Shown: positions 51,838 through 60,608 of the stretch, in pieces
Layout of the letters: every line of letters starts with the position of its first letter
Numbering within the stretch: the first letter of the stretch is position 1
Source: UBA4615 sp046046245
GTDB lineage: Bacteria; Pseudomonadota; Gammaproteobacteria; Burkholderiales; Burkholderiaceae_E
Direction of reading: 5' to 3'
DNA length: 64,000 bases
Assembly: GCA_046046245.1 (NCBI GenBank)
Contig: JBJOKE010000045.1
Coordinates: forward strand, 25,387 to 89,386
Made by a program: the position numbers and the translations under genes
The notes under the pieces: generated by a model
What the model was told of the DNA's origin: nothing
The model's database searches: none
The model's input: the letters and a program-made list of their open reading frames with translations, nothing else

Positions 51838-52820
51838 CAGCCTTCCTTCATGCCGATCGACTGCAGCAGCTCGGCGTAGTAGCCGCGCGCGACCTCGAGC
51901 GCTCGGCGATAGTCGGCGGGCGGCGTCCACATCGCGACGACGCTCGCCCGGATCAGCTTCTCCTTCGTCTCGGACTCGCCGAGCGACTTCTCGAGCGCGG
52001 CCGACACCTGCGCGAGGACGGGCTGCGGCGTGCCCTTCGGGAACGCGATACCCCAGCCGCCCGCCGGCAGCTCGACCTTGAGGCCGGTCTCGGTGATCGC
52101 GGGGACGTCCGGCAGGTCCGGGTGGCGCTGGCCGAAGAAGGTGGCGAGCGCCACCGCCCGGCCGTTGCGCGCGAGGCCGAGGCCCACGCCGTCGATGATC
52201 AGGTCGATCTGCTCGCCGACCAGCGCGTTGGCCGCATCCACCGAGCCCTTGAACGGCACGTGCAGCATATCGATGCCCGCGTGCTTCTTCAGCTGCTCGC
52301 CGTAGATGTGGCCGGCCGACGCGTTGCCCGCCGAGCCCCAGGTGAGCTTGCCCGGCTGCCGCTTCGCGAGCTCGACCAGCTCGGTCATCGACTTCACGCC
52401 CAGGCCCTTGCGCGCGGTGACGACCGCGATGTAGTCGGCGATGCCGCCGGCGATCTCGAAGTTCGCGTTCAGCTCGTAGGGCAGCTTGCGCAGGTTGGGC
52501 AGCACGGTGAACGAGGTCGCCGCGGCGAGCAGCATCGTGTAGCCGTCGGGCTCGGCGCGCGCGACCGACTCGGTGCCGACCTGCGTCGTGCCGCCGGGAC
52601 GGTTGTCGACCACGATCGTCGCCTTCAGGTGCTCGCGCAGCCGCTCGGCGAGCACGCGCGCGAGCACGTCGCTGTTGCCGCCGGGCGGGAACGGCACGAC
52701 GAAGCGGATCGGCTTGTCGGGCCAGCGCGGGGCCTGCCCGCGTGCGGCCGGTGCGGCCGCGACGAGCGGCGCGGCGGCGGCCGCGGCCACCAGGCGTCGG
52801 CGCTCTGGGCGATGGGTCAT
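51837..52820 (-). CDS. Bug-family tripartite tricarboxylate transporter receptor
   Basis: A 327-residue periplasmic receptor. The signal (RRRLVAAAAAAPLVAAAPAARGQ) has a twin-arginine-like start, then RWPDKPIRFVVPFPPGGNSDVLARVLAERL, VVDNRPGGTTQVGTESVARAEPDGYTMLL and QRHPDLPDVPAITETG. It follows iclR by 51 bp and overlaps the CoA-transferase gene. It presumably captures the acid processed by the downstream enzymes. Confidence 0.93.
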   Translation of the reverse strand: MTHRPERRRLVAAAAAAPLVAAAPAARGQAPRWPDKPIRFVVPFPPGGNSDVLARVLAERLREHLKATIVVDNRPGGTTQVGTESVARAEPDGYTMLLAAATSFTVLPNLRKLPYELNANFEIAGGIADYIAVVTARKGLGVKSMTELVELAKRQPGKLTWGSAGNASAGHIYGEQLKKHAGIDMLHVPFKGSVDAANALVGEQIDLIIDGVGLGLARNGRAVALATFFGQRHPDLPDVPAITETGLKVELPAGGWGIAFPKGTPQPVLAQVSAALEKSLGESETKEKLIRASVVAMWTPPADYRRALEVARGYYAELLQSIGMKEG

Positions 52821-52871
52821 CGGTGCGTCTCCATGGGGGCGTGCATGCCGGCGGGGTACGGGGGAAGGGGT

Positions 52872-53657
52872 TCAGGCGGCGCGCCGCGCGGCGGTCCCGC
52901 GCGAGGGCAGGCCCGCGTCGCCGGCGAGCGCCGCGCCGACGCCCGCGGCCGCGCGGATCACGTCGGCCGACAGGGCCTTCAGGTTCGACGGACGCAGCCG
53001 GTCGATCGGGCCCGACAGGCCGACCGCGGCGACCACCCGGCCCGACGGATCGCGGACCGGCGCGGCGATGCCGCCCACCGTCTCGCGCCACTCGCCGCGG
53101 TTCACCGCGTAGCCCTGCTGGCGGACCCGCTCCATCTCGCGCAGGAACTCCACCGGGTCGGTGATCGTGCGCGGCGACGCGGCCTGCAGCCGGTCCGACA
53201 TCGACGCGAGCACGCCCGCGTCGAGCCAGGCGAGCATCGCCTTGCCGGTGGCCACGCAGTGCGCCGGCGCACGACCGCCGATCTGCGTGTAGGCGCGGAC
53301 CGGCTCGGGGCTGTCGAGCTTGTGGACGTACACCACCTCGTCGCCGTCGAGCACCGACAGGTGGACCGTCTCGCGGCTGCGGTCGAGCAGCCAGTCCATC
53401 CAGCCCTGCGCGGCGCGGCGCAGGTCCAGGTTCGCGAGCACCGCCGAGCCCAGCTCCCAGAGCCGGATCGACGCGGCATAGGTGCCGCCGTCGCCGTCGC
53501 GCCGCACGTAGCCCAGCTCGACCAGTGCCTGCAGCAACCGGTGCACGTTGCTCTTGCCGATGCCCAGCCGCGTGGCGAGCTCGGTGACGCCGAGGGCCCG
53601 GTCGGAGTGGGCCAGCACCTCGAGCAGGCCGAGGCCCTTGATCAGCGTGTTGTTCAT
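52872..53657 (-). CDS. IclR family transcriptional regulator
   Basis: A 261-residue regulator. The winged-helix N-terminal domain is MNNTLIKGLGLLEVLAHSDRALGVTELATRLGIGKSNVHRLLQALVELGYVRRD, and the C-terminal effector domain includes VHLSVLDGDEVVYVHKLDSPEPVRAY and GRAPAHCVATGKAMLAWL. It heads the minus-strand catabolic run and diverges from the molybdoenzyme gene. A 17-bp dyad 31 bp before its start is the likely autoregulatory site; related dyads occur at three other promoters in this window. The effector is presumably the imported acid or its CoA ester. Confidence 0.94.
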   Translation of the reverse strand: MNNTLIKGLGLLEVLAHSDRALGVTELATRLGIGKSNVHRLLQALVELGYVRRDGDGGTYAASIRLWELGSAVLANLDLRRAAQGWMDWLLDRSRETVHLSVLDGDEVVYVHKLDSPEPVRAYTQIGGRAPAHCVATGKAMLAWLDAGVLASMSDRLQAASPRTITDPVEFLREMERVRQQGYAVNRGEWRETVGGIAAPVRDPSGRVVAAVGLSGPIDRLRPSNLKALSADVIRAAAGVGAALAGDAGLPSRGTAARRAA

Positions 53658-53687
53658 CGGGGCGGTCCGGGATGCGGCTCGAGATGC

Positions 53688-53704
53688 GTTCTGTAATGCG
53701 GAAC
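53688..53704. promoter_or_regulatory. GTTC-N9-GAAC operator in the iclR-molybdoenzyme divergent region
   Basis: GTTCTGTAATGCGGAAC is a 17-bp dyad 31 bp upstream of iclR and 92 bp upstream of the molybdoenzyme ATG. Position beside a divergent iclR gene and similarity to sites at 21510 and 36864 make the local IclR the best candidate ligand. Confidence 0.6.
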
Positions 53705-53730
53705 ATCCGGTCCGCCTTGGGGAATGATGC

Positions 53731-53736
53731 TAGAGT
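53731..53736 (+). promoter_or_regulatory. Candidate -10 element for the molybdoenzyme gene
   Basis: TAGAGT lies 60 bp before the ATG at 53796, downstream of the dyad operator. No good -35 is present at 16-18 bp, suggesting activator dependence. Confidence 0.35.
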
Positions 53737-53795
53737 GGCCCGACGATTGCAACCGGCGGCCCGGACGCTGCCGGAACGGACGGGAGGAGGGCCGC

Positions 53796-56129
53796 ATGGC
53801 ACGGGCGGAGCCGTTGGACGTCGAGCTGACGTCGTCGCATTGGGGGGCCTTCGAGGTGCGCCGAGAGGGGGGAGTCCCGGTGGGCCTGGGGCCCTGGCGG
53901 GGCGATCCGGATCCGTCGCCCATCGGACCGGCGATGTGGGACGCCTACCGGTCGCCGCTGCGCGTGCGTCGCCCCGCGGTGCGGGCGGGCGTCCTCGAGC
54001 GCGGGCCGACCGATCCGCGCCGCGGCGAGGGGCGGGGGCGCGAGCCCTTCGTCGAGGTGTCGTGGGAGCAGGCGCTCGGGCTGGTGGCGGACGAGCTGCG
54101 CCGCGTGATCGACGCCCACGGCAACGCCGCGATCTTCGGCGGCTCCTACGGCTGGTCGAGCGCCGGCCGTTTCCACCACGCGCAGAGCCAGGTCCACCGC
54201 TTCCTGAACGTGCTGGGCGGCTACGTGCGGCACGTCGATTCCTACAGCCTCGGCGCCGGCCGCGTGCTGCTGCCCCACGTGATCGCGCCGATGGAGACCC
54301 TGCTCACGCAGGCGCCCGACTGGCGCACGCTCGCCGCGCACACACGGCTGTTCGTGACCTTCGGCGGCGCGCCCGCGAAGAACGCGCAGGTGGGCGCCGG
54401 CGGCGCGTCCGAGCACGGCCTGCGGCCCGGGCTGGCGGCGATGGCCGCGGCCGGCTGCCGGTTCGTCAACTTCAGCCCGGTGCGCGCCGACCTCGACGCG
54501 CCGGCCGACGCGATCGAGTGGATCCCGATCCGGCCCGGCACCGACACCGCGGTGATGCTCGCGCTCGCCTGCGAGACCGTGCGCGCGGGTCGGCACGACG
54601 CGGCCTTCCTCGCCTCGCACTGCACGGGCTTCGAGCGCTTCGCCGAGTACCTGCTGGGGGGCACCGACGGCCTGGTCCGGGACGCCGACTGGGCCGCGCC
54701 GATCGCCGGCGTGCCGGCGGCGCGGCTGCGCGCCCTCGCGGCCGACATGGCGGCGACGCGGACCATGGTCAGCGTCGCCTGGGCGCTGCAGCGGGCCGAT
54801 CACGGCGAGCAGCCGTTCTGGGCGGCGCTGGCGCTGGGCGCGGTGCTCGGGCAGATCGGCCTGCCCGGGGGCGGGGCCTGGCTGTCGTACGGACCGACCA
54901 ACTCGGTGGGCAGCGGGCACCGGCTGCTGCCGGGACCGACGCTGCCGCAGGGGCGCAATCCGGTCGAGGCCTTCATCCCGGTCGCGCGCATCGCGGACAT
55001 GCTGGAGAAGCCGGGCGAGCCCTTCGACTACAACGGCGCGCGGCGGACCTATCCCGACATCCGGCTCGTCTACTGGGCCGGCGGCAATCCGTTCCACCAC
55101 CATCAGGACCTGCACCGGCTGGCGCGCGCATGGCGCCGCCCCGAGACGGTGATCGTCCACGAGCAGGTGTGGAACGCACACGCGAGGATGGCCGACATCG
55201 TGCTGCCGGCGACGTCCACGCTCGAGCGCGACGACCTGGGCTACGGCTCGCGCGACGCGCTGCTGATCGCGATGCGGCGGGTGATCGAGCCGCCGGGCGA
55301 GGCGCGCGACGACTACGCGATCTTCGCGGACCTGGCCGCGCGGCTCGGCGCGGGCGAGGCGTTCACCGAGGGGCGCGATGCGGCCGGCTGGCTGCGGGCG
55401 CTGTACGAGCGCAGCGCGGAGCAGTGGGCGCGTGCCGGCGTGGAGCTGCCGGACTTCGACGCGTTCCGGGCCTCGGGCGGCGTGAAGGTGCCGGCGAACC
55501 CCGAGCCGGTCACCGGCTTCGCCGCGTTCCGCGCGGACCCGGTTGCCCACCGGCTGGGCACGCCGAGCGGGAAGATCGAGCTCTTCTCCGAGCGGATCGC
55601 GTCGTTCGGCTATGCCGACTGCCCGGGGCATCCGGTCTGGCTCGAGCCCGTCGAGTGGCTCGGCGCGCCGCTGGCCGCGCGGCATCCGCTGCACCTGCTG
55701 TCCGACCAGCCGTACACGAAGCTGCACTCGCAGCTGGACCACTCGTCCTACAGCCTCGCGAACAAGGTCGCGGGGCGCGAGCCGATCCATCTCCATCCGG
55801 ACGATGCCGCGGCGCGCGGCATCGCCGACGGCGACGTGGTGCGCGTGTTCAACGACCGCGGCGCGTGCCTCGCCGGCGCACGGCTCGATGCGGGGCTGCT
55901 GCGCGGCGTGGTGAAGCTGTCGACCGGCGCGTGGTGGGATCCGGAGGTGCCGGGCGATCCGGCCTCGATCGATCGACACGGCAACCCGAACACGCTGACG
56001 CGGGACGCGGGAGCGTCGAGCCTGTCGCAGGGCTGCGCGGCGCAGTCCTGCCTGGTGGAGATCGAACGTTTCAGCGGAAACGTTCCGGAGGTGGAGGCGT
56101 TCTCGCTGCCGACCTTCGTGGGACGCTAG
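53796..56129 (+). CDS. Molybdopterin-dependent oxidoreductase, BisC/TorA/DMSO reductase family
   Basis: A 777-residue bis-MGD molybdoenzyme, the length of E. coli biotin sulfoxide reductase BisC. There is no Tat signal and no N-terminal Fe-S cysteine motif, so it is a cytoplasmic type III enzyme. The active-site segment GGSYGWSSAGRFHHAQSQVHRFLN carries Tyr118, Trp120 and the probable Mo-ligating Ser122. Other blocks: WEQALGLVADEL, GGNPFHHHQDLHRL, TSTLERDDLG and a C-terminal MGD-binding region (HLLSDQPYTKLHSQLDHSSYS). The start at 53796 has a GGGAGGAGG ribosome binding site; an in-frame ATG at 53724 is earlier than the -10. It reduces an S-oxide or N-oxide, or works in reverse; the substrate is unknown. 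It diverges from iclR and the thiol dioxygenase operon. Confidence 0.9.
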   Translation: MARAEPLDVELTSSHWGAFEVRREGGVPVGLGPWRGDPDPSPIGPAMWDAYRSPLRVRRPAVRAGVLERGPTDPRRGEGRGREPFVEVSWEQALGLVADELRRVIDAHGNAAIFGGSYGWSSAGRFHHAQSQVHRFLNVLGGYVRHVDSYSLGAGRVLLPHVIAPMETLLTQAPDWRTLAAHTRLFVTFGGAPAKNAQVGAGGASEHGLRPGLAAMAAAGCRFVNFSPVRADLDAPADAIEWIPIRPGTDTAVMLALACETVRAGRHDAAFLASHCTGFERFAEYLLGGTDGLVRDADWAAPIAGVPAARLRALAADMAATRTMVSVAWALQRADHGEQPFWAALALGAVLGQIGLPGGGAWLSYGPTNSVGSGHRLLPGPTLPQGRNPVEAFIPVARIADMLEKPGEPFDYNGARRTYPDIRLVYWAGGNPFHHHQDLHRLARAWRRPETVIVHEQVWNAHARMADIVLPATSTLERDDLGYGSRDALLIAMRRVIEPPGEARDDYAIFADLAARLGAGEAFTEGRDAAGWLRALYERSAEQWARAGVELPDFDAFRASGGVKVPANPEPVTGFAAFRADPVAHRLGTPSGKIELFSERIASFGYADCPGHPVWLEPVEWLGAPLAARHPLHLLSDQPYTKLHSQLDHSSYSLANKVAGREPIHLHPDDAAARGIADGDVVRVFNDRGACLAGARLDAGLLRGVVKLSTGAWWDPEVPGDPASIDRHGNPNTLTRDAGASSLSQGCAAQSCLVEIERFSGNVPEVEAFSLPTFVGR

Positions 56130-56183
56130 CCGCGGCCCGCGTGGTTCGCGTCACGGAACGGCTCGCGCGGGTGCAGACGTCCG

Positions 56184-56843
56184 TCAGTCGTACGCCCCCG
56201 GCGGCAACGCCAGCGCGTCCTCCAGCGCCAGCAGCAGCGTGGTCCGGTCGTCGCGCGCCACGTCCTGCCAGCGCCGGCCGGTGATCGCGCCCTCCAGCGC
56301 CCACAGCAGGTTCAGGCTCGGCTTGCCGCCGGCGCGCTTGACGGCGATGTAGGCGCGCACCGCGCCGGCCTCGCGCAGCCGGCCCATCGAGCCGATGCCG
56401 GCCTGCTCGAGCATCTCGCGCGACTTCGGGCCGAGGCTGGGCAGCGCGTCGGGATCGGCGCTCGCCGCGGCCTTCGCCTTGGCGGCGCGGCGCACCGCGC
56501 CGTCCTTCGGCGGCCAGGCGGCCACGCGGTCGAGCGCCGCGGCGATCCATTCGTCGAGCGTCTCGCGATCGCCCACGACGCCGCGCGGCACGACGTAGAG
56601 CTCGCGCATGCGGCGGCCCTCGAGCGGCTCGAAGGGCACCGGCACGCGGCCCTCGTGCAGCCGCGTCAAGTCGGCCGGACCGAGCTTCAGCACGAACTGC
56701 TCGCGGAACACGGTGGCGACCAGGTGCCCGCCGAGGAACGCGGCGGGGCAGCCGAACAGCGTGCGCCGCTCGATCCGGGGATCGGTGGCGACCGTCTGCT
56801 CGAACAGCTCGACCAGCTCGGGGGCGGGGGCGGACCAGCTCAT
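56184..56843 (-). CDS. TfoX-like protein with N- and C-terminal TfoX domains
   Basis: A 219-residue cytoplasmic protein. Residues 1-105 form the TfoX N-terminal domain (ELFEQTVATDPRIERRTLFGCPAAFLGGHLVATVF), and residues 130-212 the helical TfoX C-terminal domain (LPSLGPKSREMLEQAGIGSMGRLREAGAVRAYIAVK), joined by an Ala/Lys-rich linker. The C-terminal part resembles helix-hairpin-helix modules. In gammaproteobacteria TfoX/Sxy promotes competence gene expression; whether that applies here is unknown. It converges on the molybdoenzyme and is transcribed alone. Confidence 0.85.
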   Translation of the reverse strand: MSWSAPAPELVELFEQTVATDPRIERRTLFGCPAAFLGGHLVATVFREQFVLKLGPADLTRLHEGRVPVPFEPLEGRRMRELYVVPRGVVGDRETLDEWIAAALDRVAAWPPKDGAVRRAAKAKAAASADPDALPSLGPKSREMLEQAGIGSMGRLREAGAVRAYIAVKRAGGKPSLNLLWALEGAITGRRWQDVARDDRTTLLLALEDALALPPGAYD

Positions 56844-56983
56844 CCGCCAAGGGTAGCCGACCGCGACCCCTCGGCCGGCGCGGGCGCGCGACGGCCGGTG
56901 CGCGAAAGGCGTCCGGGCGGCGCCGATCGGCGGGCGCGCGCGGCGCGGATGCGACGCCGCCGGCGTCCCGGGGCGCGCCCGGG

Positions 56984-58204
56984 TCACCTGGGCGCCGCGC
57001 GCTCCGCGATCCGCGTGCCCTCGGCGATCGACGCGGGCGGATAGACGACCACCGCGTCGCCCGCCGCCAGTCCCGAGCGGATCCAGGCGTGCACGCCGTT
57101 GCGTGCGCCCAGGTCGACCTCGACGATCCGCGCGCGGCCATCCCGCGGCACGAACACCCCCCAGCGCGCCGGACCGCTCGAGTCGGCGGCGCGGGGCAGC
57201 GGGAAGACCGCTCCCACCGGCACGCGCACCGCGTCGGCGACCTCGAGCACCACGATGCGCACCGTCACCCGGTAGCCGTCGCCGAGCGCCGCGCGGCGCT
57301 CCGGCGGGCCGGCGAAATCGATCAGCACGTTGACGCGCTGCTCCTCGACGCCGAGCGCCGAGACCTTGGTGAACGCCGAGGGCTCGATGCGGCGCACCCG
57401 GCCCTCGAGCGCGTCGGGCCCGCCCCAGCGCTCGATCGACACCCGGTCGCCCGGTTTCGTGCGCAACGCCTCGACGGTGAGCAGCTCGGCGATCACCTCG
57501 AGCCGGCCGGTGTCGCCGAGCTCCAGCAGCGGTGCGCCGAGCGCGACCGAGGCCTCGCTCGGCTGCACGATCCTCAGCACGCGGCCGGCCACCGGCGACC
57601 GGACCTCGAAGGGCCGTCCGCCGCGCCCGCCGCGCGCGGTGCCGAGCGCGGCCCGGGCCTGGTCGACGTCGTGGGTCGCGACGTGGCGCTCCTGCTCGGC
57701 GGCCTGGAGGTCCGCCTGCGCGGCCGCCAGCGCGAGCCGGTCGGTCTCGAGCCGGGTCGGCGAGACGAAGCCCTTCTGCGCGAGCTGGGCGCTGCGCTCG
57801 GCCTCGCCGCGGGCCTGCGCGAGCACGGCGCGGGCCCGCTCGACGCGGGCGGCGGCGCGCAGCACGCCCGCCTCGGTCGCCTCGATCCGCGACTGCAGCG
57901 CCCCGAGGGTGCGCTCGTCGATCAGCGGCGACAGCGCCGGCGTCAGCATCGCCACGACCGCGTCGGCCGCGACCTCGTCGCCCTCGCGCAGCGCGATCCG
58001 CGCGAGCCGGCCGGCCAGGGGCGCGCCGACCACGTAACGCTCGCGCAGGCGCGTCCGCGCATCCTCGTCGATCGTCTGCTCGAACCGTCCGCGGTCGGCG
58101 CGGACGGACTCGACCGAGACGGGCCGCGGCGCGAAGGCCCAGGCGAGCAGCGCGAGCGCCGCGGCGCCGGCCGCGGCGGAGATGAGGAGCGTGGTGCGTG
58201 TCAT
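56984..58204 (-). CDS. HlyD/MacA-like periplasmic adaptor of an ABC exporter
   Basis: A 406-residue membrane fusion protein. One N-terminal membrane segment (LLISAAAGAAALALLAWAFAP), then a lipoyl half (VVGAPLAGRLARIALREGDEVAADAVVAML), a long alpha-hairpin coiled coil (about residues 95-195, rich in Ala/Arg/Glu), the second lipoyl half (FEVRSPVAGRVLRIVQPSEASVALGAPLLEL), and a beta-barrel domain. It is the last gene of the exporter operon, 21 bp after the permease. The set resembles DevBCA-type exporters, where the adaptor links the permease to an outer-membrane channel; no TolC gene is nearby. Confidence 0.88.
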   Translation of the reverse strand: MTRTTLLISAAAGAAALALLAWAFAPRPVSVESVRADRGRFEQTIDEDARTRLRERYVVGAPLAGRLARIALREGDEVAADAVVAMLTPALSPLIDERTLGALQSRIEATEAGVLRAAARVERARAVLAQARGEAERSAQLAQKGFVSPTRLETDRLALAAAQADLQAAEQERHVATHDVDQARAALGTARGGRGGRPFEVRSPVAGRVLRIVQPSEASVALGAPLLELGDTGRLEVIAELLTVEALRTKPGDRVSIERWGGPDALEGRVRRIEPSAFTKVSALGVEEQRVNVLIDFAGPPERRAALGDGYRVTVRIVVLEVADAVRVPVGAVFPLPRAADSSGPARWGVFVPRDGRARIVEVDLGARNGVHAWIRSGLAAGDAVVVYPPASIAEGTRIAERAAPR

Positions 58205-58225
58205 GTCGGTCCCGTCCCGGCCGCG

Positions 58226-60601
58226 TCATTCCCGCGTCTTGAGCGCGGCCACCATGTCCAGGCGGTCGATCCGTCGCCGCACGACCAGCGCGCTCCCGGC
58301 GCCCGCGGCGAGCACGCACAGCGCGGCCCAGGCGTGGGTGCGCGGCTGCAGCGACACCGGGAAGGCGAACTGGTCGGAGGCGAGCAGCGACACCACGCCG
58401 CGCACCAGTCCCTCGCCCAGCAGCATCCCGGGCACCAGCGCCAGGCCGATCAGCACCGCCTGCTCGCCCAGCAGCATCGCCGACACCTCGGCGCGGGTGA
58501 AGCCGAGCACCCGCAGGCTGGCCAGCTCCCAGCTCCGCTCGGCGAGGGCGATGCGCGCGCTGTTGTAGACGACGCCGACGGCGATCACCACCGCGAACCC
58601 CGTCATGATCGAGCTCATGATGCGGATGTTCCGGGCGCTGACCTCGTTCATGTTCCGCTGCAGCGTGGCCTTGCTGAAGGTGCCGACCAGGCCCGGCACG
58701 GCGCGGATCGCGGCCAGCGTGGCCGGCTCGGCGCCGCGCTCGAGGGCCAGCGAGTAGCCGGAGGACACGTCGGGTTCGCCGAGCAGCCGGTTCAGCGCGC
58801 GCCGCTCGATGTAGGCGTTCAGCCCCATCATCTCGCTCACCGTGCCGACGAGCGGCAGCGCCAGGCTGCGCTGGCGGCCCTCGGTCACCTCCACCCGAAC
58901 CGTGTCGCCCGGCCGCAGCCCGAGCTTGGCGGCGAGCCGATCGGTCATCAGCAGGCCCTCGTCGGGGGCGCGGACGATGCGACCGTCGACGTCGACGATG
59001 CGACGCAGCTCGCCGCGCTCGTCCGCGCCCTGGATCGCGCCGCGCTCGCTCCGGTGTCCCGACACGAAGCGGACCGCGACCTCGCGCCGGGACTCGACCG
59101 CGATGACGCCGGGCAGCCGAGCGAGCGCGTGTCGCACCGCGTCGTCGGCCGGCTCGGACAGACGCACCTCGAGGTCGGCGCGCATCGCCACCGAGAACGC
59201 GGTGTCGACGATCACCGCGATGCCGTCGCGCGCGAAGTTGCCCAGCATCACGATCGCGACCGCGGCGGCCACCGCCGCGATCGACAGCGTGCTGCGCCAC
59301 GGGCGGCGCCGCAGGGTGCGCACGATCATCCGTTGCGCCGGCCCGAGCAGCCGCGCGCCCGCGCGGTCGATCCGGCCCCGGCGGTAGTGGCCCGGCGCGG
59401 GCGGCCGCATCGCCTCGGCCGGCGGCAACCGGACCGTCGCTCGGATGGCGTTCAGCGTCCCGGCGAGCGCGGTGACGGCCGCCACCACCGCGCCGGTGGC
59501 GAGCAGCTGCGGCGCCAGCCGGTGGCCGAAGGACGGGAACTGGAAGAACTCGGCGTACAGCCCGGTCATCATCCGCCCGAACGCGTCCCCCCCTGCGAAG
59601 CCGATCAGCAGCCCGACCGCGACGATCACCGACACCCACTTCACGTAGTGCGCCACGATCGTCCGGTCGGGATAGCCGAGCGCCTTGAGCGCGGCGATCT
59701 GCTCGCGCTGCGTCGCGACGAGCCGCGACACCACGACGTTCAGCAGGAACGCCGCGACCGCCAGGAAGATCGTCGGCAGCACCGCGGCGAACACCCGCTG
59801 CTCGTCGATCTCGCGCTGCAGGAAGGCGTTCGAGCTCTGGTGCTCGCGGTCGTGCGCATCGCGCCCCCCGTAGCGCCCGAGCAGCCGGTCGAGCGCGGCG
59901 ATCACCGGCCTGGCGTCGGCGCCCGGCGCGAGGCGCACCGACACGTGGTCGAAGGCGCCCGTCATGTCCCAGGCCGCGGCGAGCACGCGCTCGTCGACCC
60001 AGAAGACGCCGAAGCCGCGCAGGTCCGGCATGCCCGAGAGGCCGGCGAACACGTATTCGGGGGACAGCCCGATGCCGCGCACGACGAGCGTGCGCCGGCG
60101 TCCGTTGATCAGCGCGTTCACGCGCGATCCGGGCACGAGCCCGCGGGCCTGCGCGAACGAGGCCGACACCAGCGCGTCGATCGCGCCGTCCGCCCGCACG
60201 CCGGTGCCCTCGGCCTCGAGCGGCGCGCCGCTGCGCACCGTCACCGCGTTCAGCCGCCGGGGCCGCAGGGGGTCCACGCCGATCAGGCGGCCGAGCATCG
60301 GATCGTCGACGCCGTCGATGTCGAGGCGTACCACGCGCTCGACGGTGAGCTGCACGTCGGCCACGCCGGGGATCGCGCTCAGGTCGTGCTCGAGCGAGCG
60401 CGGCGCGCGCCGCACCGCCGCGAACACGTCCGCGAACCGGCCCTGGACGTAGAACGCGTCGCGGGCGTCCTCGAGCGAATCCACCGCCGACAGTGCGGTC
60501 ACGTAGCTGCCCACGCCGCTCGCCACCACCAGCGCGATCGTCAGCGCCTGGCTCCACATCCGGCGCAGGTCGCGCAGCAGCTTCCGATCGAGCGCCTTCA
60601 C
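58226..60601 (-). CDS. ABC exporter permease with two FtsX-like domains
   Basis: A 791-residue inner membrane protein. It has an N-terminal membrane helix (ALTIALVVASGVGSYV), a periplasmic MacB-PCD-like domain (about residues 40-260), three FtsX helices (about 275-385), a second membrane-entry helix and periplasmic domain (about 440-650), and three C-terminal FtsX helices. The stretches REQIAALKALGYPDRTIVAHYVKW and SWELASLRVLGFTRAEVSAML are the paired cytoplasmic coupling segments. Both FtsX halves in one chain is typical of LolCE/YbbP-like or DevC-like exporters. Lies 7 bp after the ATPase gene. Substrate unknown. Confidence 0.9.
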   Translation of the reverse strand: MKALDRKLLRDLRRMWSQALTIALVVASGVGSYVTALSAVDSLEDARDAFYVQGRFADVFAAVRRAPRSLEHDLSAIPGVADVQLTVERVVRLDIDGVDDPMLGRLIGVDPLRPRRLNAVTVRSGAPLEAEGTGVRADGAIDALVSASFAQARGLVPGSRVNALINGRRRTLVVRGIGLSPEYVFAGLSGMPDLRGFGVFWVDERVLAAAWDMTGAFDHVSVRLAPGADARPVIAALDRLLGRYGGRDAHDREHQSSNAFLQREIDEQRVFAAVLPTIFLAVAAFLLNVVVSRLVATQREQIAALKALGYPDRTIVAHYVKWVSVIVAVGLLIGFAGGDAFGRMMTGLYAEFFQFPSFGHRLAPQLLATGAVVAAVTALAGTLNAIRATVRLPPAEAMRPPAPGHYRRGRIDRAGARLLGPAQRMIVRTLRRRPWRSTLSIAAVAAAVAIVMLGNFARDGIAVIVDTAFSVAMRADLEVRLSEPADDAVRHALARLPGVIAVESRREVAVRFVSGHRSERGAIQGADERGELRRIVDVDGRIVRAPDEGLLMTDRLAAKLGLRPGDTVRVEVTEGRQRSLALPLVGTVSEMMGLNAYIERRALNRLLGEPDVSSGYSLALERGAEPATLAAIRAVPGLVGTFSKATLQRNMNEVSARNIRIMSSIMTGFAVVIAVGVVYNSARIALAERSWELASLRVLGFTRAEVSAMLLGEQAVLIGLALVPGMLLGEGLVRGVVSLLASDQFAFPVSLQPRTHAWAALCVLAAGAGSALVVRRRIDRLDMVAALKTRE

Positions 60602-60608
60602 GCGGACC

